Part shown: positions 8,958 to 20,223 of the stretch, piece after piece
How positions within the stretch are numbered: the stretch's first letter is position 1
How the letters are laid out: each line of letters begins with the position of its first letter
NCBI GenBank assembly: GCA_902567855.1
Contig: CACFOQ010000003.1
Coordinates: 1 to 64,000 of the forward strand
Source: an uncultured Alphaproteobacteria bacterium
GTDB taxonomy: Bacteria; Pseudomonadota; Alphaproteobacteria; HIMB59; GCA-002718135
Length of the DNA stretch: 64,000 nt
Direction of reading: 5' to 3'
Notes under the pieces: model-generated
Told to the model about the DNA's origin: nothing
What the model saw: only the letters and a program-made list of their open reading frames with translations
The model's database searches: none
Position numbers and translations under genes: made by a program

Positions 8958-10037
8958 ATGAAAAAAGAACTATTAATCGCGTCTGCTCTAGTTGGATCTT
9001 TGGGTTTAGCTGGTGTAGCTGAAGCGGCTTCTGCTACTATGTCAGGACACAATCGTGTTGGTGTTGTAGGAAAAGATGCTGATAACGCAACAAATGGATC
9101 TACTAACGCTTCAAGCAGACAGTCTACTTTTTCTGTTAGCTTATCTGAAACTACTGATGGTGGTATTGGAATCTCTACTGGTTTTGACCTTTCAGAGGAA
9201 GCTCAAACTTTGGACCAAAGTGGTATAACTCTTACTTTCACAAGTGGTGCTAAACTGGACTTAATTGAAGCAGGTAATGCTGCAAATACTCATTTAGCTT
9301 CAGTTCCTGGTGCTTCAGGTGAAATGGGAATTTCTGCTGCTACTGATACTAACGCTCCAACTACCCTAACTTTTGCTAGTGGTGGTGATAACGTTGGTTT
9401 TGAATTCCACACTGCTGCTGATGCATTCGGTGTTGATGGTTTAAAAGCAAGTGTATCTTTCTCAGATAACAGTGATGCTGCTAACACTACTGCTAATCAT
9501 ACTGACGCAGGAATGATGTCAGTGGGTGCTTCATATGTTACAGATGCTGGTGATACTACAGTAACTATTGGTGGTGGTTTATACCAAGGTACTACGACTT
9601 CAACTACTTCACTTTATGAAGATGAAGGTTTTGCTATTGCGCTTTCTGCTGTTACAGGCGATTTAACTGTAGGTGTTGGTTATGCTGATGGTACTAACGT
9701 TGGACAAGCTACTTCAGCTGCTAATGTCGATGGTCAAACTGATGGTTATGCGGTAACTGGTGCTTCAGTTGTAAAAGCTGGTGCTAAATATGTAAGCGGA
9801 GATATTACTTTTGCTGTAGGCGTAACTGCTGGTGAAGGTAACGATGGTGACATCGCTGCTGCTGTTTCAGGATCTGATGACTCTTATGATGCAACAAGTG
9901 CAAGTATTTCTTACGCTGTTGCTTCAGGTGTTACTGCAGTTCTTGGTTGGACTGATGTATCTCGTGATGACAATGGTTCAGCGGCATCTGATGCTTCTGG
10001 ATCTTCATGGTACGTTGGAGCAACTGTAAGCTTCTAA
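8958..10037 (+). CDS. Outer-membrane porin-like beta-barrel protein
   Basis: Signal peptide (MKKELLIASALVGSLGLAGVAEA), Gly/Thr/Ser-rich alternating strands, C-terminal ...WYVGATVSF aromatic end. Confidence 0.85.
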   Translation: MKKELLIASALVGSLGLAGVAEAASATMSGHNRVGVVGKDADNATNGSTNASSRQSTFSVSLSETTDGGIGISTGFDLSEEAQTLDQSGITLTFTSGAKLDLIEAGNAANTHLASVPGASGEMGISAATDTNAPTTLTFASGGDNVGFEFHTAADAFGVDGLKASVSFSDNSDAANTTANHTDAGMMSVGASYVTDAGDTTVTIGGGLYQGTTTSTTSLYEDEGFAIALSAVTGDLTVGVGYADGTNVGQATSAANVDGQTDGYAVTGASVVKAGAKYVSGDITFAVGVTAGEGNDGDIAAAVSGSDDSYDATSASISYAVASGVTAVLGWTDVSRDDNGSAASDASGSSWYVGATVSF

Positions 10038-10059
10038 TATACCTATAAAATTTTATATA

Positions 10060-10087
10060 AAAGCGGCCTTAGGCCGCTTTTTTTTTG
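10060..10087 (+). terminator. Rho-independent terminator
   Basis: AAGCGGCC-TTA-GGCCGCTT stem followed by T-run. Confidence 0.93.
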
Positions 10088-10122
10088 TTTATTTTACTCA
10101 AGCATTATTATACTAAAGACTA

Positions 10123-10734
10123 TTGATGAATAAATTTCCGCTTACATTGCTGTTATTAATTGCCCTATTTTTTTTCACATCTTGTGCTGGTGATAAAGAA
10201 AAAAAAGATACTTCTGAATTATATCAAAAAAGCCAAACTCGTGGAGCAATTATTGAGAGGGCAGGTGTAACAATGGGAAGCGATACCACAGCAAAAGGAA
10301 GAAAGCTACAAATGGAAGTTGCAGAAAATAAACTGCAAAGTGGGGGGGGATTGTTTGGAAAAAAAGGTGGTCTTGACTTGCTTAATCAAGATAAACAAAC
10401 AGCCTCAATAGGAGTTGGTATGCCGATCAATCCATATTTGTGGAAAGCAAGTCTCGAGACAATAAGTTTTATGCCTTTGTCTTCTGCTGATCCTTTTGCA
10501 GGACTAATCATTACTGATTGGTACTCGCAAAATAAAACAAATGAGCGATGTAAAATTAACATTTTTATAAGAGGTGTAGAACTGAAAACTTCCAATTTAA
10601 AAGTTAATTCTTTCTGCCAAACACTTTCTGATACAAATAATTGGATTGGTGATGAAACAGATATTGAGATTAATGCTCAAATTGAAAATGCAATTTTAAA
10701 TAAAGCAAAAAAACTCAAACTTTCAACAAATTAA
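10123..10734 (+). CDS. DUF3576-type lipoprotein
   Basis: Lipobox (FFFTSCAG); position directly upstream of leuS. Confidence 0.75.
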   Translation: MMNKFPLTLLLLIALFFFTSCAGDKEKKDTSELYQKSQTRGAIIERAGVTMGSDTTAKGRKLQMEVAENKLQSGGGLFGKKGGLDLLNQDKQTASIGVGMPINPYLWKASLETISFMPLSSADPFAGLIITDWYSQNKTNERCKINIFIRGVELKTSNLKVNSFCQTLSDTNNWIGDETDIEINAQIENAILNKAKKLKLSTN

Positions 10735-10737
10735 ATC

Positions 10738-13275
10738 GTGTCTTCTCGATACAATCATAAAAAGGCTGAGGCTTATTGGCAGGAAGTATGGGATCAAAAA
10801 AAAATATTTAATGTCAAAGCTGATAAAAACAAAAAAAAATATTATGTATTAGAAATGTTTCCGTACCCCTCTGGGAAAATACATATGGGCCATGTTAGAA
10901 ATTATGCTTTAGGTGATGTAGTTTCAAGATATAAAAAGATGAATGGGTTTAATGTTCTCCATCCAATGGGGTGGGATGCTTTTGGTTTGCCAGCAGAAAA
11001 TGCAGCATTAGTTGAAAAAAAACCCCCTTCAAAATGGACATACAACAATATCAACGTAATGCGTTCTCAATTAAAATCTATGGGTCTTTCACTAGATTGG
11101 TCAAGAGAAATAGCTACATGTCATCCAAAATACTATCAACATGAGCAAGCTTTTTTTATAGATCTATTTAACAATGGATTAGCATACAAAAAAAAATCTT
11201 TAGTAAACTGGGACCCAATTGACCAAACAGTTTTAGCAAATGAACAGGTTATTGATGGCAAAGGTTGGAGGTCGGGGGCTCCAGTAGAGTCTAAAGAGTT
11301 GTCTCAGTGGTTTTTAAAAACAAGTGCATACTCTGAAGAACTTTTAAGCTATTTAAATGAATTAGATAGGTGGCCAGAGAAAGTTAAAATAATGCAATCT
11401 AACTGGATAGGAAAGTCAGTAGGTGCAGAAATAACATTTGAGATATCGAATTCTAATAATTATTCTACTAACTTATTAAAAGTATTTACCACTAGGCCTG
11501 ACACTATTTTTGGAGCAACCTTTTGCGCCATATCTTTAGAACATCCTTTGGCTAAAGAAATTATTAAAAAAAATCCTGAGGCTAAAAATTTTCATACATC
11601 TTGTTCAGGCGTTGATATTGAAAAAGAAAAATTAGGATTTAAAACAGAAATTTTAATAAAACATCCTTTTATAGAAAATAAAAAAATTCCCTTATTTTTA
11701 GCTAATTTTGTTTTAATGGATTACGGTTCGGGGGCAATATTTGGGTGTCCAGCCCACGACCAAAGAGATTTGGATTTTGCTAATAAATATAATTTAGAAG
11801 TTATTCCTGTTGTTCTTCCAAGTGGAAAAAAAGAAAACGATTTTAAAATAACAAATGAAGCGTTCGTAGGAGAAGGAAGGCTAATAAATTCATCTTTTTT
11901 AAATGGCTTAGAAATCGAACATGCTAAAAATGAAATTATTAAAAATTTAAAAAATATTAATTGTGGTAAAAATAAAACAACCTATAGACTAAGAGATTGG
12001 GGACTTTCTAGACAAAGATATTGGGGCTGTCCGATTCCTATGTTGTATAGAGAGGATGGCAAAATAATACCTGTTTCTAAAAAAGATCTTCCTATAACAT
12101 TACCGCCAATCAGTGGGTTGGGGGGAATTAACAACGAGCTTAACAATATAGATTCTTGGAAAAATACTGTATGCCCCGAAACTGGAATGAAAGCGACAAG
12201 AGAGACGGATACTTTTGATACATTTTTTGAATCTTCATGGTATTATTTAAGATATTGTAATCCCAGAAACAGCAAACCTTTTCTTAAAGAAGATATTAAT
12301 TATTGGTTACCAGTTGACCAATATATAGGTGGAATTGAACATGCCATACTTCATTTATTATATTCTAGGTTTTTTGTTAAGGCGCTTAGAGATTTGGGGC
12401 ACATTAATATTGACGAACCGTTTGAAGGTCTTTTTACCCAAGGTATGGTAACACACCAAACTTATAAAAGTAGAGATGGTGGTTGGCTTGCTCCAGAAGA
12501 GGTAATTAGAGAAAATGACAATTTCATAGATTTAACAAATAATCATGTAAGTGTTGGCAAGGTTGAAAAGATGAGCAAATCTAAAAAGAATGTTATAGAT
12601 CCAAGCAAAATCATAGATATGTATGGGGCAGATACAGCAAGATGGTTTATGCTATCTGATAGCCCCCCAGAAAGAGACCTAGAGTGGACAGAATTTGGTA
12701 TTTCTAGTTCTTATAGATTTATAAACAAAATATGGGAACTTTCTTCAGTGTTGTTTTTAAATAATTATAAAGAAGAAAATGGCTCTGATGATAATAAAAT
12801 TAAAACTGATATTAATAACACAATAAAAAAGGTAACTGATAACATTAATTTGTTTCATTATAATAAGGCTATTGCCAATATTCATGAGTTTATTAATAAT
12901 GCACAAAAATTTATTATAAATAAAACTGTATCCAAAAAAGAGGCAGTTAATTCTTTTAAAAAGCTTTCGTTAATTATTCAGCCATTTATACCTCATTTAA
13001 GTGAAGAAATTTGGGAAAAATTTGGTGGAAATGGACTAGCAATCGAACAAGGATGGCCAAAAGTAAACGAAAGTTTATTGGTAAAAAATTTCAATATTGC
13101 CATACAAATAAATGGCAAAACAAAAGATGTTCTTTCAGCAACAAAAGAGCTAGATAAAGATAGTGTTGTTAACATTTTAAAAGAAAATAATAAAATATCA
13201 AGATTGCTAAAAGATAAAAGGATTGTAAAAACAATATATGTTTCTGGAAAAATTATTAATTTTGTTACAAATTAA
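10738..13275 (+). CDS. leuS: Leucyl-tRNA synthetase (GTG start)
   Basis: [16 protein letters not shown] (HIGH) and KMSKSKKNV (KMSKS) motifs. Confidence 0.98.
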   Translation: MSSRYNHKKAEAYWQEVWDQKKIFNVKADKNKKKYYVLEMFPYPSGKIHMGHVRNYALGDVVSRYKKMNGFNVLHPMGWDAFGLPAENAALVEKKPPSKWTYNNINVMRSQLKSMGLSLDWSREIATCHPKYYQHEQAFFIDLFNNGLAYKKKSLVNWDPIDQTVLANEQVIDGKGWRSGAPVESKELSQWFLKTSAYSEELLSYLNELDRWPEKVKIMQSNWIGKSVGAEITFEISNSNNYSTNLLKVFTTRPDTIFGATFCAISLEHPLAKEIIKKNPEAKNFHTSCSGVDIEKEKLGFKTEILIKHPFIENKKIPLFLANFVLMDYGSGAIFGCPAHDQRDLDFANKYNLEVIPVVLPSGKKENDFKITNEAFVGEGRLINSSFLNGLEIEHAKNEIIKNLKNINCGKNKTTYRLRDWGLSRQRYWGCPIPMLYREDGKIIPVSKKDLPITLPPISGLGGINNELNNIDSWKNTVCPETGMKATRETDTFDTFFESSWYYLRYCNPRNSKPFLKEDINYWLPVDQYIGGIEHAILHLLYSRFFVKALRDLGHINIDEPFEGLFTQGMVTHQTYKSRDGGWLAPEEVIRENDNFIDLTNNHVSVGKVEKMSKSKKNVIDPSKIIDMYGADTARWFMLSDSPPERDLEWTEFGISSSYRFINKIWELSSVLFLNNYKEENGSDDNKIKTDINNTIKKVTDNINLFHYNKAIANIHEFINNAQKFIINKTVSKKEAVNSFKKLSLIIQPFIPHLSEEIWEKFGGNGLAIEQGWPKVNESLLVKNFNIAIQINGKTKDVLSATKELDKDSVVNILKENNKISRLLKDKRIVKTIYVSGKIINFVTN

Positions 13276-13774
13276 AAATATCAATAAATGCATTCTATTT
13301 TTTTTATTTTTTTTATATTCATGTTCTAATTTTGATTTTGTTTATAAAAATAATGGAACAGGCAATGAGATATCTATTACAGAAATTTTAATTACTGGTT
13401 CAAGTGATGATATAATTAAAAAGATCCTATCCAATAAATTTTTATTAAATGATGAATCTGATGGTTATAGATTGTCAGTAAATTCAAAAATGGAAACAAA
13501 AAGCATCGTCATAGAAAATGATCAAACTGCAAGCACAGTAGAAATAAAATATATCTTGAGCTATGACTTATTTGATCATAAAAAGGACTGTATAGTATTT
13601 AAAGAGATTATTGGTACTCTATCAACTTACAATTCAAGAGCTGAAAGTTATAATTTTGGGTCTGATTTAAGCAAAGAACAGGTAGCTGAACAGGTTATTC
13701 ATGATAATATAAATAAATTCACATACCAAATAAACACAAAAGGAAATGAGCTCGAGTGTATAAATGAGGGTTAG
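13238..13774 (+). CDS. lptE: LPS-assembly lipoprotein LptE-like
   Basis: Lipobox LYSCSNF; position between leuS and holA. Confidence 0.7.
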   Translation: MFLEKLLILLQIKNINKCILFFLFFLYSCSNFDFVYKNNGTGNEISITEILITGSSDDIIKKILSNKFLLNDESDGYRLSVNSKMETKSIVIENDQTASTVEIKYILSYDLFDHKKDCIVFKEIIGTLSTYNSRAESYNFGSDLSKEQVAEQVIHDNINKFTYQINTKGNELECINEG

Positions 13775-14720
13775 GCCTGAAGAGATAATTTTACAGAAAT
13801 ATTCTATTGATAAAAAAAATGGCTTTTTTTTATTGTGTGGAAATGAAGATACTTTTATTGATAAAATAAATGAATTGATAATAGATAAATTAAAAAAAAA
13901 TGATTACCCAGAGGTTATAAAAATTAATGAAAGTGTAGATTTAGAATCTACTTTAATTTCTAATACTGCATCATTATTTTCAGAAAAAAAAATATTCGTT
14001 CTAAGCAATCAACTAAAACTTGATTTGGATACTATAAAAAAAATTGATCTAACTGATAAGGTAATTATAATTATAGATAAAAAAATTAAAAATTCCTCAA
14101 AAATAAAAACATACATCGAATCTCACCCTAATTACGTATGCATAACATGCTATAAATTATCCCGTGAAAGCAAAAAGTTAATTTTAGAGTATAATCTTAA
14201 GCTTAATAAAATTGAAATTGAAAGGGATGCATATTGGTATTTTGTTGATAATTCAGATGATAGATATAAATTGTTTGAAAACGAAATAACTAAAATTATA
14301 AATTTTGATAATAAGAAAATATTTTTAAACGATCTTATTTCTTTAATCTCAAAAAACTCAAATGAAGATATTGATAAATTATTTTTTACAATTTTGTCTC
14401 CTCAAAAAGAAATTATTTACACATCTCTTGCAAACATTAACTCTTCAGGAGATAGTTTTGTTCTCATACAGAGAATTAAGTATTATCTGAATTTGATAAT
14501 GTCTATAGAAAATGTAAATGATATAAATATAGTTTTTCCTAAATATCTTTTTATGAAAAAAGACAAATTCGTTGAAATATACAAAAAGTTAAATTATGAA
14601 AGAATATCGAAGATTATAATTTTAATCAAAAAAACTGAAATTTTACTGCGAAAAAATACTGCGATGCATCTTATTATAACCCAAAGATTTTTGTTAAATT
14701 TAAAAAAAACTATTAGTTAG
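13764..14720 (+). CDS. holA: DNA polymerase III delta subunit
   Basis: HolA-like pattern (FLLCGNEDTFIDKI) and synteny with leuS-lptE. Confidence 0.82.
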   Translation: MRVRPEEIILQKYSIDKKNGFFLLCGNEDTFIDKINELIIDKLKKNDYPEVIKINESVDLESTLISNTASLFSEKKIFVLSNQLKLDLDTIKKIDLTDKVIIIIDKKIKNSSKIKTYIESHPNYVCITCYKLSRESKKLILEYNLKLNKIEIERDAYWYFVDNSDDRYKLFENEITKIINFDNKKIFLNDLISLISKNSNEDIDKLFFTILSPQKEIIYTSLANINSSGDSFVLIQRIKYYLNLIMSIENVNDINIVFPKYLFMKKDKFVEIYKKLNYERISKIIILIKKTEILLRKNTAMHLIITQRFLLNLKKTIS

Positions 14721-14721
14721 T

Positions 14722-15561
14722 TTATTTTTTAAGTCTTTTCATTATGTCATCTAGCTGATCAAGATCTGAATAAAATAATGTCAAAGACCCCGAGGACCCT
14801 TCTTGGTTAAAATGAATAGAAGTTTTAAGCCCAATTTTTTCAGAAAGTTCATTTTCTAAATCAGCAATATTAGGATCTTTAAATTTTTTATTGCTTTTGT
14901 TTTTTTTATATTGTGAGGTGTTTTTTTCAGTTTCTCTAACGCTTAATTTTTTGTTAATTATTTCTTTTGCAAGAACATTTGCATTGGGAACGCCAATTAG
15001 AGCTCTAGCATGTCCCATAGATAGTTTTCCTTCAATTATATAATTTAAAATTTCATCGTCTAGCTCTAAAAGTCTAAGTGTGTTAGAGATGTGACTTTTG
15101 CTTTTACCAATAACAGAGCTTAAAGAGTCATATCCTGTATTTTTATTATCTAAAAGTTTCTTGTAGGCTTTGGCCTCCTCAACAGCGTTTAAATTTTCTC
15201 TTTGTATGTTTTCAATTAAAGCTGCTTCCTGAGCTTCATTGTCTGTCATTTCTTTAACAAGTGCTGGAATTTCATGCAATCCTGCAATTTGAGCCCCCCT
15301 CCATCTTCTTTCCCCTGCAATTATTTCATATTGTTGTTCTGATTTTTTTCTCACAACTATCGGCTGTAAAACTCCTTGAGATTTAATTGAACTAGCAAGT
15401 TCCTCGAGTTCTTCTTTTTTAAAATCTTTTCTGGGTTGATCTTTGTTGGCCTTTATTTCAGATATATTAATAAGCTTAAAATTTTGGATATTTTTTTCAT
15501 TTTTACCAGAAGAAAGTAATGCCCCCAAACCTCTTCCTAGTTTTTTATTTTCTGAAATCAT
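14722..15561 (-). CDS. parB: Chromosome partitioning protein ParB
   Basis: LGRGLGALL N-terminus, IVRKKSEQQYEIIAGERRWRGAQ, ENIQRENLN. Confidence 0.97.
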   Translation of the reverse strand: MISENKKLGRGLGALLSSGKNEKNIQNFKLINISEIKANKDQPRKDFKKEELEELASSIKSQGVLQPIVVRKKSEQQYEIIAGERRWRGAQIAGLHEIPALVKEMTDNEAQEAALIENIQRENLNAVEEAKAYKKLLDNKNTGYDSLSSVIGKSKSHISNTLRLLELDDEILNYIIEGKLSMGHARALIGVPNANVLAKEIINKKLSVRETEKNTSQYKKNKSNKKFKDPNIADLENELSEKIGLKTSIHFNQEGSSGSLTLFYSDLDQLDDIMKRLKK

Positions 15562-15568
15562 TTATTTA

Positions 15569-16327
15569 TTATTGGTTTAAAATTACCTCTTTTGCAAGAC
15601 CTATATATGCTTGAGAACCAGCACATTGGGTATCATATAGCAAAACTGGTTTGCCATGGCTTGGTGCTTCAGAAATTCTAACGTTTCTTGGTATAACAGT
15701 CTTGTAGACCTTGTTTTTAAAATGACTTCTTACATCTTCTTCAACCAAGGAACTTAATGCATTTCTTTTGTCAAACATGGTTAGAACCACCCCTTCCAAA
15801 TCAATATTAGAATTCAATCCTGATTTAATAGTGTCTATAGTGTTAGTAAGTGCGCTTAAACCCTCTAGAGCAAAGAATTCACACTGCAATGGAATAATTA
15901 CTGACTTTGAAGCAACTAGTCCATTTATTGTTAAAAGCCCAAGTGCAGGCGGACAATCTATGAAAATAAAATCATAACCAGTTATTTTTGATAAAATTTT
16001 TTTTAGAACTTCTTCCCTATTTTCTATCTCAGCTAATTCAATTTCAGAAGCAGCAAGATCTATTGATGAAGATATTATGTCTAGTTTTGGAATAGAGGTT
16101 TTTTTAATACTCAAAACATCAAACTCTTGATTGGTTAATAATTGATATAATGAAGGTTCTCTATTCTCTTCTAAAATTCCAAGACCAGTACTGGCATTTC
16201 CTTGAGGATCTGCGTCAACTAACAATACTCTCTTATCAATAGCAGCCAAGGCTGTTGCAAGATTTATAGCAGTTGTTGTTTTTCCCACTCCACCTTTTTG
16301 ATTAGCAATTGCTATTATTTTTGTCAT
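15569..16327 (-). CDS. parA: Chromosome partitioning ATPase ParA
   Basis: IIAIANQKGGVGKTTTAINLA deviant Walker A, DADPQGNAST. Confidence 0.97.
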   Translation of the reverse strand: MTKIIAIANQKGGVGKTTTAINLATALAAIDKRVLLVDADPQGNASTGLGILEENREPSLYQLLTNQEFDVLSIKKTSIPKLDIISSSIDLAASEIELAEIENREEVLKKILSKITGYDFIFIDCPPALGLLTINGLVASKSVIIPLQCEFFALEGLSALTNTIDTIKSGLNSNIDLEGVVLTMFDKRNALSSLVEEDVRSHFKNKVYKTVIPRNVRISEAPSHGKPVLLYDTQCAGSQAYIGLAKEVILNQ

Positions 16328-16328
16328 A

Positions 16329-16934
16329 TTATAGTTTCTTTAGATTTCGAATAACAAGTAAGCTTCCCCCCTTATCAGAAAGACTAACATGTTTTTGGTA
16401 TTCAAATTTCCAAATTTTAGTTGCATCTAATATTTCATCATTAACAGTTTTGCCTTTTAAAAAAATAAGAACAGTATTTTTTTTTAAAAAATTATGTGAG
16501 TAAGTAAAAAGTTTGCTTAGATTTGCAAGTGCACGTGATGTTATAATGTCATACTTTTCTTTTTCTTTATTCTCAACCCTATCGAGTACTATTTTAACTT
16601 TTAAATTCATCTCTTTTTTTGTTTTTTCTAAAAATTTTATTTTTTTATTATTTGAATCAACCAAGGTAACGTTTTTGCACCCCATAATACTTAGTAGTAA
16701 CCCAGGAAGTCCGGCTCCGGTCCCCATATCTAAAATAGAACAGTTATAATTATTAAGTGTTGGTAAAATTTGTAAACAATCAAGAATGTGTCGGTTCCAT
16801 GTATCTTCTAATGTTGAACTACCAACTAAGTTGGTGTGTTTATTATATTTTTTAAGATTAAAAATATATGTATCTAATAATTTTTCTTGGTGACTGTTGA
16901 TATTAAATTTTTTTATTATTTCTTCTTTAGTCAA
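16329..16934 (-). CDS. rsmG: 16S rRNA (guanine-527-N7) methyltransferase RsmG
   Basis: DMGTGAGLPGLLL motif, synteny. Confidence 0.94.
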   Translation of the reverse strand: MTKEEIIKKFNINSHQEKLLDTYIFNLKKYNKHTNLVGSSTLEDTWNRHILDCLQILPTLNNYNCSILDMGTGAGLPGLLLSIMGCKNVTLVDSNNKKIKFLEKTKKEMNLKVKIVLDRVENKEKEKYDIITSRALANLSKLFTYSHNFLKKNTVLIFLKGKTVNDEILDATKIWKFEYQKHVSLSDKGGSLLVIRNLKKL

Positions 16935-16937
16935 GTT

Positions 16938-18818
16938 TTATGCCGCTTTAGTATTTTTTTGTTTTTTTACAAATCTTAGTAAGGCAATTATTGCGGCAGG
17001 TGTTACACCAGAAATTCTAGATGCAGCACCAAGTGTTGGTGGTTGCGTAGTTGTAAGTTTTTCTATGATTTCATTAGAGAGGCTTCCCACTTTTTTGTAA
17101 TCTAGGTTAGTTGGAATAATTAATTCTTCTTCTTTTTTGAAATCAATTATATCCTCTCTCTGTCTGTTAAGATATCCAGAATACTGGGATTCAATTATTA
17201 TTTGTTCAGATATTTCTTCTTCAATTTCTTTTGTTTCTGGCCAAATTTTGTTGATATGCTTGAATGATATATTTTTATAAGAAAGTAATTCAAATGCAGT
17301 TCTCTTTTTTCCATCGTGATTTATTTTAATTCCTTTTTTAGACAATTCATTCGGAGATATTTTTTTAGACCTAACCAAACTAAAGCTACTTTTAATTTTT
17401 TCAATTTTTTCTTCAAATATAGTTTTTCTTATTTTACCAACACAACCAATTTTTATACCTAGTGGCGTAAGCCTTTGGTCGGCATTATCTGCTCTTAAGA
17501 GAAGCCTATATTCTGATCTCGATGTAAACATTCTATAAGGTTCTTTTGTTCCCTTAATAACCAAGTCATCAATTAAAACGCCAATATACCCATCTCCTCT
17601 ATCTAAAACAAAGGTTTCTTTATTATTACTAACCAAAGCAGCATTTATTCCAGCCATAATTCCTTGGGCCGCCGCCTCTTCATAGCCTGTCGTTCCATTA
17701 ATTTGTCCTGCAAAAAAAAGGTTTTTGATCTTTTTGGTTTCAAGGGAGTGATAAAGCTCTTGAGGACTAACATAATCATACTCTATTGCGTAACCGGGTT
17801 TAATTATTTTTGCTTTTTCAAGCCCTCTTATTGAGTGAACGAACTCTTCTTGTACAGCTTCAGGAAGAGATGTTGATATTCCATTTGGATAAATAACCTC
17901 ACTTTCAAGACCTTCGGGCTCAAGAAATATTTGGTGACTATTTTTATCAGAAAATTTTCTAACCTTGTCTTCAATAGATGGGCAATATCTTGCCCCCATT
18001 GATTTAATCTCTCCTGAATACATGGGGGACAGATGGATGTTGTTATTTATAATTTTGTGAGTATGATCATTTGTATTTGTTAAAAAACAAGAGATTTGTT
18101 TAATGTGTATAAGTTTGTTGATAAAAGAAAATGGTTTAATAACTGAGTCTGGTTTCTGTTCACTTAAATTGTTGAAATTTATAGATTTTTTATCAATTCT
18201 TGGTGGTGTACCAGTTTTCAATCTGCCTATTGAAAACTTTAGTCTTTCTATTGATTTTGCTAAATTTATTGCAGGTTTATCTCCAACCCTTCCTGCTCCA
18301 TAGCTTTTTTTGCCTATTCTGATTAGGCCTCGTAGAAAGGTACCCGTTGTTAAAACAAGTGTTTTTGATTTAATTTCTCCAATATTTTCAACTAAAACAC
18401 CCTTTAATTTGTTGTTAGTAAGAATAATATCTTCAACTGAACCCTCCAAAATATCCAGACTTTCTTGTTTTTTAACAATATCTTGTATAGATTTTTTATA
18501 TAAAACCCTATCTGCCTGGGCTCTAGGGCCTTGTACTGCTGGCCCCCTGCTTAGATTTAGCATTCTAAATTGTATACCAGAATTATCGATTGCCCTGCCC
18601 ATTATTCCATCAAGAGCATCAATTTCTCTAACCAAATGGCCCTTTCCAAGACCTCCAATAGCAGGATTACAAGACATTTCACCTATTTTTTCAATTTTAT
18701 GAGTAATTAACAAGGTGTTGCTTTGCATTCTCGCAGAGGCACACGCTGCTTCGACTCCAGCATGACCGCCTCCAATAACAATTACATCATATATTGTGTT
18801 TTTAATGTTTTTTTTCAC
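16938..18818 (-). CDS. mnmG: tRNA modification enzyme MnmG/GidA (GTG start)
   Basis: YDVIVIGGGHAGVEAACASARM, CNPAIGGLGKGHLVREIDALDG. Confidence 0.98.
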   Translation of the reverse strand: MKKNIKNTIYDVIVIGGGHAGVEAACASARMQSNTLLITHKIEKIGEMSCNPAIGGLGKGHLVREIDALDGIMGRAIDNSGIQFRMLNLSRGPAVQGPRAQADRVLYKKSIQDIVKKQESLDILEGSVEDIILTNNKLKGVLVENIGEIKSKTLVLTTGTFLRGLIRIGKKSYGAGRVGDKPAINLAKSIERLKFSIGRLKTGTPPRIDKKSINFNNLSEQKPDSVIKPFSFINKLIHIKQISCFLTNTNDHTHKIINNNIHLSPMYSGEIKSMGARYCPSIEDKVRKFSDKNSHQIFLEPEGLESEVIYPNGISTSLPEAVQEEFVHSIRGLEKAKIIKPGYAIEYDYVSPQELYHSLETKKIKNLFFAGQINGTTGYEEAAAQGIMAGINAALVSNNKETFVLDRGDGYIGVLIDDLVIKGTKEPYRMFTSRSEYRLLLRADNADQRLTPLGIKIGCVGKIRKTIFEEKIEKIKSSFSLVRSKKISPNELSKKGIKINHDGKKRTAFELLSYKNISFKHINKIWPETKEIEEEISEQIIIESQYSGYLNRQREDIIDFKKEEELIIPTNLDYKKVGSLSNEIIEKLTTTQPPTLGAASRISGVTPAAIIALLRFVKKQKNTKAA

Positions 18819-18826
18819 GTGAAATT
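18811..18826. promoter_or_regulatory. parS-like site (ttTTTCACGTGAAAtt)
   Basis: Perfect 12-bp palindrome TTTCACGTGAAA, core of consensus parS TGTTTCACGTGAAACA; overlaps the mnmG GTG start. Confidence 0.88.
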
Positions 18827-20147
18827 ACTTTCCTATACAAAAATCAGAGAATATTATATCCAAAATATCCTCAATATCAACATTTCCAAATAAATTTCCT
18901 AATTCTTTTATAGAAATTCTAATATCTTCTGCAATCAGATCTATATTTTTGTCATTTTTTGCATTTTTTAGTTGCATATTTACCTTTTTAATACACCTTA
19001 AATGTCTTTCACGTGAAATATAGCCTTCTTCTTTCAAGGTTTTCGGAGAAATTTTTTTGTTTATAATTTTTAAAAGTCTATCAACGCCAAAGCCAGTTTT
19101 TGAAGATATATTGTAAAAATTACCATTAATAAATTTTGATTTTCTTAAATCTTGTTTTGACTTTACAAAAATAGTATTTTTAAAATTTTTGAATAATACA
19201 ATATCTGATTTTTTTTCAACAAATACTAAGTTTAGATCAGCTTCTTCTGCCGCTTTAAATGCCAGCTCAATTCCAATTTTTTCTACTTCATTTAATTTGC
19301 TTAATTTTTTATGCACAGATCGTATGCCAGCTGTATCAATAAATCTTATTGGTAGTCCATTTATATCAAGAAAAGATTCAAGAAGATCTCTTGTAGTTCC
19401 TGGGATGTTTGTTACAATAGAAATATCTTTGCCAGAAATATAGTTTATAAAACTTGATTTACCTGTGTTTGGTTTGCCTAAAATAACAACAATAAAACCA
19501 TTTCTTATTGACTTTCCAATGTTGGCAGTAGAAATAAGAGAGTTTGTTTCTTTAATATTGTTCTCTATTTGTTCTTGAATTTCTTTATATAAATTTTCTG
19601 GAAGCTCTTCGTCAGCAAAATCTATTACTGCCTCTATATTCGCTAAAGTTTTTTTTAAATTATTAAAAATTTTTTTTGATTTGGCAAAAAAAAATCCAGA
19701 CAGATGGCTAATCGCTTGCTTTCTTTGCATTTCTGTTTCAGAATTTACTATATCAGCAATTGCTTCGACTTGAGTCAATTCAAGCTTATTGTTTTCAAAT
19801 GCCCGTCTGGTAAATTCACCTGGTTTTGCCAACCTTAACATGGACCTCTTTTTTAGTTCTTCAAATAATTTTTTTACCACGGCATTTCCTCCATGGGTTG
19901 ATATTTCTACCATATCTTCACCAGTATAGCTTTTTGGCTTTTTATAAATTGTTGTTATAGTTTGATCAATTAACTCACCAGAACCAGAGAAGATTTTGGT
20001 TAGTTTTGCTTCTCTTTGTTTCTGGATTTTTGAAGCTGATAAAGAGTTTATTATTTTAATACTACTTGGGCCAGATATTCTTATAATGTTAATTGCTGCC
20101 TTTCCAGGACCTGAAGCTAAAGCAAAAATTGTATCTTTTTTTTTCAT
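18825..20147 (-). CDS. mnmE: tRNA modification GTPase MnmE/TrmE
   Basis: GKPNTGKSSFINYISG, DTAGIRS, C-terminal FCIGK. Confidence 0.97.
   Translation of the reverse strand: MKKKDTIFALASGPGKAAINIIRISGPSSIKIINSLSASKIQKQREAKLTKIFSGSGELIDQTITTIYKKPKSYTGEDMVEISTHGGNAVVKKLFEELKKRSMLRLAKPGEFTRRAFENNKLELTQVEAIADIVNSETEMQRKQAISHLSGFFFAKSKKIFNNLKKTLANIEAVIDFADEELPENLYKEIQEQIENNIKETNSLISTANIGKSIRNGFIVVILGKPNTGKSSFINYISGKDISIVTNIPGTTRDLLESFLDINGLPIRFIDTAGIRSVHKKLSKLNEVEKIGIELAFKAAEEADLNLVFVEKKSDIVLFKNFKNTIFVKSKQDLRKSKFINGNFYNISSKTGFGVDRLLKIINKKISPKTLKEEGYISRERHLRCIKKVNMQLKNAKNDKNIDLIAEDIRISIKELGNLFGNVDIEDILDIIFSDFCIGK
19005..19020. promoter_or_regulatory. Second parS-like site (tcTTTCACGTGAAAta), inside mnmE
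   Basis: Perfect TTTCACGTGAAA palindrome. Confidence 0.85.
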
Positions 20148-20223
20148 TTAAGGTGAAGTGAAATAAACCTTAATTTAATACAAGTCTATAATTTATAAAA
20201 TTTGATATATGATTTTTATGTTT

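Noticed and set aside
18310-18702. 130-aa + strand ORF inside mnmG
   Set aside because: Antisense shadow ORF of a highly conserved gene.
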